Below are positions 57,072 through 64,000 of a stretch of DNA of 64,000 nt, one piece after another. Each line of letters opens with the position of its first letter. Position 1 is the stretch's first letter. Source of the stretch: Staphylotrichum longicolle (Eukaryota; Ascomycota; Sordariomycetes; Sordariales; Chaetomiaceae); contig JAHCVI010000001.1 of NCBI GenBank assembly GCA_019096155.1, positions 2,790,001 to 2,854,000 on the forward strand, written 5' to 3'. Both the position numbers and the translations under genes were made by a program. The notes beneath the pieces were generated by a model. It had not been told where the DNA came from and ran no database searches. It was given only the letters and a program-made list of their open reading frames with translations.

Positions 57072-58270
57072 ATGTTCTCATCCCGGTCTTTGGTGCCAGC
57101 AAGAAGGGTAACATTGGCTGCTTTCCAAACTAGTTTAGCGGAGTACCAACCATTGCTATTCCCCCTCCATCAGAGGCAATCACAATCACAGCGCCGATAT
57201 GCGATGCGTTCGCCGAGGGTGTCTCGAGCCTCGCGACGGGCTCCAGAGGGCCGCTTGCTCTTCCCACCCTCCGCCATCCCGCCAGTCAGTTTGTGGCACG
57301 AGTATCTGGTCAACCAGAGGCTCGGTGATTTGACACCGGAGGATGCCCTTAGGACGGCGAGACACTACTGCGACGTAGCCACCAAGGATGGCTCCGCCTG
57401 GAAAACCGCTCTGGAAAGGGGTATGCCTGATACACCAACTCGGCCCCTTCTCCATGGCCCCAAAACTAAGACTCGGCAGATTTTAGCATCGATCCTTACA
57501 CCCTTCACTACACAGCCATCCCGCTTATACACATGGGCAAGGGGATCTCGGGGCATCTGGGCCGACATATGCTCGTCACCGCCTCGAGCCTACGGTATAC
57601 GCCCTCCACGCTGTCACTCATTGCCATACTCGCGAATGTCCGTGATGACGATGACTTTGCGAAAATGAGAACTCTCCTCCGTGACGCCGAAGCCCATCTC
57701 AAGCGGCTCGTCCAGACCGAAAACGACCCGGACATCTTCACCGTGCAAGGGCTCCTGCTGCTGCGCGAGACCCCAACCGGCACCTCCGCGCTGAGGGCCT
57801 TTGACAAGGCCATCGAGGCAGCCCGCAACCTCCCATCAAACACAACAAGCCAACCAGCGTCTGGTGACTCCACAGCCCGGGAACCGAGATGGTTCTACGA
57901 ACCCGCCTGTCACCATAACCGCGGCCTCATTCTCCTCCAGAGAAATCGGATAGACGAAGCCCTGGCCTCGTTCGAGATTGCCGCGCTCGAGCTCGACTAT
58001 GTTGCCAGCTACCTCGAGCTGGCCAAGCTGCTGCCCCGGGACGCGCCGGAGCGGGAGACGTGCCTCCTCAAGGCGGCGCAAGCCGGCAACTTTGAGGCCT
58101 GCGGTCTTTACGCACTCCATTGGGCTGACAGGGCCGCCGATCGGGCCCTCCCGAAGGAGGACCGCGTTTACGCCTCGACCATGGCGTGGGAGTGGGCTGC
58201 GGTCGAAATAGACCCTGTCAAGCGTGCGGCGCTGGAGTTGGAGGTGGGGCAGAAGTTGTCGGGTATCTAA
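57072..58270 (+). CDS. Probable mitochondrial TPR/Sel1-like repeat protein
   Basis: Function not recognised. Exon 1 is 57072-57420, exon 2 57480-58270, with a 59-bp GTATGC..GCAG intron; this acceptor is the only one that keeps phase with the downstream frame. The product has 379 residues. The N-terminus (MFSSRSLVPARRVTLAAFQT, then Arg-rich RSPRVSRASRRAPEGR) resembles a mitochondrial presequence. The rest is helical with repeat-like pieces (FAKMRTLLRDAEAHLKRLVQ, NRGLILLQRNRIDEALASFE, ALELDYVASYLELAKLLPRD, CLLKAAQAGNFEACGLYALH), typical of TPR/Sel1 solenoids. It could be an assembly or translation factor of mitochondria; that is inference. Confidence 0.8.
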
Positions 58271-59168
58271 GGAGGGAAAGTGTGAACTGGGGGTTCGCTG
58301 CGCTCTGTACTTTCGTGGAGGATGTATTGTTTACAAAGAAGTAGGGACACTAAAGTGGGGGATGTACGGAGTGAAGTCAGCCCTGACGAAGCCCGGTCGC
58401 TGGGTTGAGATGGAGAGAGGTTAGAGGAATCGCCGCGGCGGTGCTGTCCTCCGGGCTCAGCTGTATCATGCATGTACAATATCTGACAACGACCGCGGGA
58501 TGTTCAGATACCCTTGGATAGAGCGCGTCTTCTTCTTTTCCTGGAATGGATAAATCATATCTGATCTGCAATCCCCAGGATTTTGCCCTAGGTCGAGGTT
58601 TGACCTCGGACTTCGAACAAAAGTCTTCAAGGACAACACTGGCATTACAGCAAAAGAAGACGACAGCCAGTCGATCCATCTTCACCTGTTCGACGCTATT
58701 AGTGTTGTGTCTGCCCGACGCCCATTCAGTAAGATCTTTTCAGTATCTCCCGCGCTACTTCACTGCTTAATCTTAGGTACTCCTCGACTTCGCAGTTTCG
58801 AGTCTCATGAAAACGATTACTGAACCCTGTGCAAGCAGTGAAAGATGAAGATGTCAACGAGTATTCAACGACCTCTCATTTATTTCATTCAGACTCCAAG
58901 AAAGAAGACCAGCAAACCAACAGAAACCAGCCGCAACCGTTTATCTAACTCCAAGTCCGTAAGCCTGCCGAGCCGCTCATAAAAAGTAGTAGGTATCTGA
59001 TCCGTAACCGTTTGCCAAGTCGCTCTCAAAACGCCAAACAAAAGCTGCAAGAAGGAGCCGTGCTATCTAACCAAGCTCAAGAGAAAGGGGAGGCCATTCA
59101 TTACCCCTCAGACGAGAAGGAGTCGGTTAGTAGGCCAAGAGAAGCCCACCCCCTCACCTCACCTCACC
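58271..59168. other. Intergenic between 57072 gene and velC 3' ends
   Basis: Convergent 3' regions. No coding signal. A CCTCA run at 59150-59175 overlaps the end of velC. Confidence 0.6.
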
Positions 59169-59175
59169 TCACCTC
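59150..59175. repeat. CCTCA pentanucleotide repeat spanning the velC stop
   Basis: Five CCTCA units. On the minus strand these read TGAGG, and the first TGA is the stop codon of velC. Confidence 0.85.
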
Positions 59176-60701
59176 TTCGCCCTCTTCCTCGCCCTGCTCT
59201 TCCCCTCCGCCCCCCCACCACCACTCCCACTTCCCGCACCTCCACCCCCGTCCTCCCCATCCCTCTCCTCATCCTCCCCGTCATCATCCTCCTCGCCGCC
59301 CTTGCCGCCCCCGCCCGTCTCCCTCTTCCCCTCGTTCCCCTTCTTGATGCTGATCAAGCACCCCTGCTCCTTGAGCCGCTTCGTCAGCCCCGTGCTCGCC
59401 TGCATCCCGGGGAAGTCCTTGGCGTTGTACACCTGGAACCCCTCGCTCATGACGGTCGCGACGATGGCGGACCGCTCGCCGGTGCACATGCGCGCCGGGT
59501 CGAGCACGACGAGTGCGAACTTGAGCCGGAACACGCCCGGCGTGCGGCAGCTCAGGTCGGGAAAGCAAAAGAAGCAGCCCTCCTCGCCCTTCTCGTCGAG
59601 GCCGACAAAGGGGCTGGCGACGAGCGTGCCCATCAGCCGGCGCTGCTGGCGGAAGTCCTCGGGCATGCTGCTCATGTCCTTGAGGCCGGCCTCGTCCCAG
59701 ATGGAGCAGTGGACGACGGAGAACTGGTGGCGCAGGCGGCGGGCGCGGTCGTCGGCTGAGAGGGAGGGGTCGTGGATCGTCAGCTGCACGATCGGCGGCG
59801 GGTCGATGACGCGGCGGTCGCGCTCGCCGAAGCCGCAGCTGCGGGCGGCGTAGGGCTGCTGGCGGACGGTGATGCGGTACTCGGGGGAGGCGGGGAGCGC
59901 GGCGGGAGCGGGAAGCGGTTTGGAGGGGGTGGTGGAGGAGGTGGTGGTGGCGGTTGTTGTCGTTGTGGTCGCGGACTCGGTGGTGCTGAGCAGGTTGGAG
60001 ATGCTCATGGATTTCGGCTCCTGTCGGGGGGACGTGCTGAGCTGCGTGCTTGGTGGGCTTCGTGGGAGTTGTGGTGCGGCGACTGCTGGGCGGCTGTTGG
60101 GTGTTGTTGAGGCGGCCTTTGCCAATACTGGCGGTAGCGTGCTGTCGTGCTGGAGAGACCCGCCCCTTGACCGAGGGGACGGGTATTGTATGAGCTGGCG
60201 TGGTGCTGGGCCTTGTGCATGTGAGTCGTGGAGGCTGCCCATCTGCCTCAGACGCAGCTCGTGAGCCATCTCCTCGGATGACCTGTCGCTGGCTGTTGAT
60301 GAGAGGGTCGGGGAGCGGCCAATGTCTACCGCCCGCTTCGAAATCGGATGAGGGTCGCTGCTTAGGATAGGGAGTTGAGGGGGTGTCTGCCCCACGGGTG
60401 AAGGCGTCGCATAGTCGGAGTAGTAGCTCGGTCGTCCGCCGTGATAGGGGGCGTCTCGGCCACTCAAAAGCACGGGAGAAGGATTCGATGCCACGCTCGG
60501 GATCATGGTGGACATTGGTGGTAGTCGCGGAAGCTGTCTCGGCTGGGACGGCTGCTGAAACGGCTGTTCCTGGGCATAATGCCCATGCCCATGCCCATGG
60601 CCTGGGGCGTATGGCTCACGATAACTGTGATGTTGGGCCATGCCGTCCAGATGGGTATGGCGGCCAAAGTTGTGAGGAGCAAATTCGACGGCTGCAGACA
60701 T
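59169..60701 (-). CDS. velC: Velvet-domain regulator, VelC type
   Basis: Fungal transcriptional regulator of the velvet family, which links development and secondary metabolism. Single exon of 510 residues from ATG 60701. The first 270 residues are disordered and Pro/Ser/His/Thr-rich (HGHGHGHY, long Thr run near 240). The velvet domain (about 272-453) begins YRITVRQQPYAARSCGFGER, DRRVIDPPPIVQLTIHDPSL and continues with FSVVHCSIWDEAGL, LMGTLVASPFVGLDEKGEEG, CFFCFPDLSCRTPGVFRLKF and VYNAKDFPGMQASTGLTKRL. A Gly/Glu-rich tail ends in a basic KSRARKRAKR, a likely nuclear signal. The uninterrupted, C-terminal placement of the domain and the CGFGERDRRVIDPPPIVQL wording fit VelC better than VelB, VosA or VeA. 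No intron is needed. Confidence 0.85.
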   Translation of the reverse strand: MSAAVEFAPHNFGRHTHLDGMAQHHSYREPYAPGHGHGHGHYAQEQPFQQPSQPRQLPRLPPMSTMIPSVASNPSPVLLSGRDAPYHGGRPSYYSDYATPSPVGQTPPQLPILSSDPHPISKRAVDIGRSPTLSSTASDRSSEEMAHELRLRQMGSLHDSHAQGPAPRQLIQYPSPRSRGGSLQHDSTLPPVLAKAASTTPNSRPAVAAPQLPRSPPSTQLSTSPRQEPKSMSISNLLSTTESATTTTTTATTTSSTTPSKPLPAPAALPASPEYRITVRQQPYAARSCGFGERDRRVIDPPPIVQLTIHDPSLSADDRARRLRHQFSVVHCSIWDEAGLKDMSSMPEDFRQQRRLMGTLVASPFVGLDEKGEEGCFFCFPDLSCRTPGVFRLKFALVVLDPARMCTGERSAIVATVMSEGFQVYNAKDFPGMQASTGLTKRLKEQGCLISIKKGNEGKRETGGGGKGGEEDDDGEDEERDGEDGGGGAGSGSGGGGAEGKSRARKRAKR

Positions 60702-61725
60702 CTGGGGAGCGGTTCACAGACGAAAACAAGGCGTCCTTCTGTCCTGTGCGATCCTTGTCAGTCTGTGTCTCTTGGAAACGAGTCGGCAGGGTTGATCAGC
60801 ACAGTCGGGCAGCCTTACAGAATGAGCGGCCACTTCCAGCGTCACAGACACAAATCCGGCAGCCGGGTTCTGGGCCGGGTGCGCAAGTGTCTCACCGTGG
60901 GACACGAACGGGGGAAGTGGTCCTTGTCCAGACAACGCAGCTCCGGGCAGAAACCAGCTCGCCCCTGGACTGGATCTTCAACGGCGATTGTTCCGAGGCC
61001 GGTGGAACAGAGAACCCCTTCAGGGCTAGAATATCAACAGTTGTCTCGTGCAGCTGCAGGAAGCCACCTCGAGTCCAGCACACAAGTCGTACTGGGCCAC
61101 CAGTGTCGCGAGACCGTGTCACACGAGGGTGGCTGAGGTTGTCGATCGTCCTCGCCACTGCTCTGGAAGGCGCCGAGACTGCGTGTTGTTGTGAGACCCT
61201 CTGAGAGATCCAAAGCAACAAATAGCCACGAGAGCGGCCAAGCAGCAGATATGGTTCTGGAGTCAGTACACAATGTCGAAAGGGGCTGCCGGGTTGTCTG
61301 CTGTTTATCAGCTGCTCGTGGCTGCCAAGGCCCGGCTCTTGATTGATGGGTCTGACGGGACGTCCCCAGGGAGTCTGGGGAAGCTATGTGGCCCACGAGG
61401 ATGGCAGCGAGTGGGTGTGGGTTGCAGTCAGTCGGGATGTGTCAGAGCAATATGGCAAAGCCGGGCTGGTGGGCCATTGCGGGAGATTGAGGGGGACACT
61501 GTTAATATCAAAGAAGCCAGCCAGCTCTCTTAAGTATTGCTTGCTGCCCTGACTGGATGGGATCAGAGACTCTGCAGATTGCAGCAGGGATGTCAGGGGC
61601 TGATCGTGACAATCGACCAGGCGGGCCACCGGGTGTGGCCAGGGCCGGGGGCCAGACGGAAGTGCCGTGGCTTTACTTCCTGGCGCCCATCATTTGTACG
61701 TACAAACCACTGGGCACGGAAACAG

Positions 61726-63063
61726 ATGACGGTGCGTTTGGAAGCTGGTTTGGAAGCCGTGGAAGGCCAATGCCGGCAGGGGGGTGAGAAAGTACATGTG
61801 TATGCGTACCGGGGGGAGCACCAGGGCCGGCGTGGACGCATTGAATCCGCCGACATCCATGAGAACCAAGGTCCATACATAGGTAGACTCGCTGCTTGTC
61901 GCTGCGCAACGGTACACAGCCAGCCCAGCTCGGTACTCCGGCGCTTGGGCGTCCAGGACCAGCCCGGCGGCTGCATTCTTGTCCGATACGACCCCCGCCA
62001 GCCCGCCCCAGCCCGCCCGGGATGGGCAGCAAAGAAGAGCGAGCAGGGGTGGTCTCCAGGTCGGTCAGTATGTCCATACATACTGTACCAAACTTCGACT
62101 GGGTTCGTTGGGCAGGACATCTGTCCCTGTAAAGATAGCAAACCCGCCGGGGTTGGCTCAACGTCGCGGTTGCGCTGGGTTAATCGGACGCCGTGGCGGC
62201 GGTCACGACCTGAACCGCGGGTGCCAGAGGACCTGATGCGTGCCAGAATGCCACATGGACGCGAGACCAGCGTGTGCAATTCCGGGGGTCTGAGGCATGG
62301 CAGGCAGCCATGGCGCTGGGGGCGGACCGGAGACCGGCTGAACTCGAGATCTGGCCGCTCTCACCAACTGAAACCAAGCTGCTGGACCCGGTGCATAAGT
62401 GAGTCTGCGGGCCGGATGCGTGTCTTGCTCAAGTCTGCCATTGCCCAGCCTTCGTCAGACATAGCCGAGTATTTCCCATCTCAGGCAGGAAGGGTATTGC
62501 TGTCGGCCGGCGCATTTCCACCTATTCCACTGCTTCAGGTGTGTAATAAGGTGCCCGCGGTCTGCAGAAGGGGGGCTTGGTGGCCAGCAAGGCGAAGATC
62601 TGGAAGGTTGCATGGCCGATCTCTCACCCAACAAAACGGAATTTCCTGGTTTGGCGGAGGCAGCACTTCCACCGGCCATTCCTGCCTGGTTGGGCAGGTA
62701 CCGTACCTTCAGACACTCGGAGTCTCCCGCTGGCAGTTGCAGTTCATGACACCGACAGGGCAGCCATGCTTCGGCTGGTCTCATTGGACGAACTGCTGTT
62801 GTTCTTTCCGCCTGCCAGGACACACAAAGGATTTCCCACCAGTGCAGGGAAGGGACGTCCCATGGTTGACGTGGGGCGGGTACCCCGTCCCCCGGTTGCG
62901 GCAGTCGCAGCGAGCTGCCCATTGGCGATGGCGGCCCAGAAAGTGGGGCCACAGTGGGCCGTCTGCTGCACCCCAAGGGTCTGCCGTTTGGCAGGCTGCC
63001 CTCAACCAAACATTCACTCCTCGCAATCGACAATACCCGTGCCGTCCTCTCCAACTTCTGTAA
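61726..63063 (+). other. Long open frame without recognisable protein character
   Basis: From ATG 61726 the frame stays open for 445 codons (508 counting the upstream open part from 61537). The translation is rich in Arg, Trp, Cys, Gly and Ser with no motif, and the opposite strand is also partly open (61593-62279 and 62455-63156). This looks like stop-poor non-coding DNA rather than a gene, but the length is unusual. Confidence 0.2.
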
Positions 63064-63135
63064 CACTCCTCTTCCCCGCAAGACCCGGGTCGTTCCAGAC
63101 AGTTCTTGGGGCCATTTCTCGGTTCGCCAATACTT

Positions 63136-63981
63136 TAACTTTTTAGACTTAATCAACGCACCCGCCTCCTCCCCTATGGGGATGGATCGACCGCTGCCCG
63201 TGTCACGCGAACCATCTGCCGGCTTTATGTTGCAGATGAAGATGATGGCAGCTCACCCAAGACATCCAGCTCCATTGGTTCCATTGCAAAATACGAGGTC
63301 AATGCCTCAAAGAGGGAGGAGAACGCAGGAGACTCGAAATGTCGCCCGTTAAGCAAGTTTGGCGCTTGGTCTCAGTGTGGTCAGGTCGACTGTGTCGTGG
63401 CTGCGTTCCGTCTTCGATCTCCATCTTGCAGCGTCTCTTGTGCTGATTTACAGAATGCCACGCAACTACTTGGCCGTCGGTTACTTCGATTACCAGATAT
63501 TGGCGTCGAAGCCTTGCAACGGCCGTCCGAAGTGGCGTTGTCGACGCTGATCATCCACCTCGGCCAAATCCCCTACGACGCCGGCTTACTCAACCCGGCC
63601 ATCCGCCGCGGTCCCCTGTTCTCAGCGCCCGCTGCTGGCGCCCCTCCCGTGCTGGCCGTTTTATATGCCACTGACACCCAAGCTCTAGTATTTTCGTTGC
63701 GTTGTCCTTGCCGGCCCGCAAGCTCTCTTCCGAGAAATCCAAAGCACTGTTCCCCAGCATCGGGTTGCACATGTCCAGCAGGACGGGCCAACTTCGAGAT
63801 ACGGGTCGCCAAGCCTATTGTTTCGTCGAGGGCTACACGGCTGGAGCGCCTTTCCGAGCCCAGACCTGGGTGTCCGATCTCAGGCCATGGACGCGTAACT
63901 CCTGCACATGTGGCACGCTTGCACCTCAGCGGCCAGTGGACTCGATGCCACGACTGGAGGCAAGAGTGCAGCGCCAGCTAG
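63136..63981 (+). other. Possible internal exon or 5' part of an unrecognised gene
   Basis: An 846-bp open frame with no Met codon. A good acceptor (TTTATGTTGCAG) precedes a protein-like acidic and Ser/Lys-rich start (EDDGSSPKTSSSIGSIAKYE) at about 63237. A preceding ATG at 63175 or 63181 in another frame could supply a first exon, but I cannot define a donor with confidence. No homology recognised. Confidence 0.2.
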
Positions 63982-64000
63982 ACAATGGTGTGCGCGAGCT

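Larger units (their letters stand above)
60702..64000. other. 3.3 kb upstream of velC, with doubtful open frames
   Basis: Upstream of velC and extending to the window edge. Two long open frames on the plus strand are described separately (61726-63063 and 63136-63981). I find no family motif, transposon feature or RNA gene. The stretch at about 62990-63175 is pyrimidine-rich and could be the promoter of a rightward gene. Confidence 0.4.

Overview
The window looks like nuclear DNA of a filamentous ascomycete, most likely a sordariomycete. It is GC-rich, with short spliceosomal introns (about 55-170 bp, GT..AG). Its proteins carry typical Pezizomycotina signatures: a velvet-family regulator, a Gid9-type E3 subunit, a full-size ABCB transporter and a complex I NDUFB3 subunit. 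Species cannot be read from the sequence alone. I find 21 supportable protein genes, no convincing tRNA, rRNA or CRISPR, and no intact transposon.

Layout. 0-5.4 kb: a coiled-coil protein of unknown function, NDUFB3, and (divergent from it) the Caf1/Pop2 deadenylase. 6.8-11.1 kb: Gid9/Fyv10 divergent from the bHLH factor Cbf1. 12.9-18.6 kb: mitochondrial GABA transaminase, then the H3K36 methyltransferase Set2 (convergent). 18.6-30 kb: gene-poor, holding only a small AT-hook protein at 22-23.1 kb. 30-42 kb: dense, with a four-TM orphan protein, Rad23, Bdp1 (TFIIIB), the Bre1 H2B ubiquitin ligase (divergent from Bdp1) and a SARAF-like membrane protein. 42.6-49.7 kb: a full-size ABCB transporter and Mrt4. 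50.8-58.3 kb: U1-70K, mitochondrial ribosomal protein mL43, triosephosphate isomerase, a Bud21/Utp16-like protein and a mitochondrial-looking repeat protein. 59.2-60.7 kb: a VelC-type velvet protein with more than 3 kb of upstream DNA, in which lie two doubtful open frames.

The genes are mostly unrelated housekeeping genes and do not form a biosynthetic or defence cluster. Two of them, Set2 and Bre1, belong to the same transcription-coupled chromatin pathway (H3K36 methylation and H2B ubiquitination) but lie 19 kb apart. I found no clearly new biological system.

The most notable cross-window observation is that five genes (the first coiled-coil gene, caf1, the AT-hook gene, the SARAF-like gene and U1-70K) have one or more single-base frame changes. 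Several sit in or beside homopolymer or G/C-rich runs, and the protein family signature continues in another frame. Assembly indels are the simplest explanation; the SARAF-like gene has so many that real decay must also be considered.
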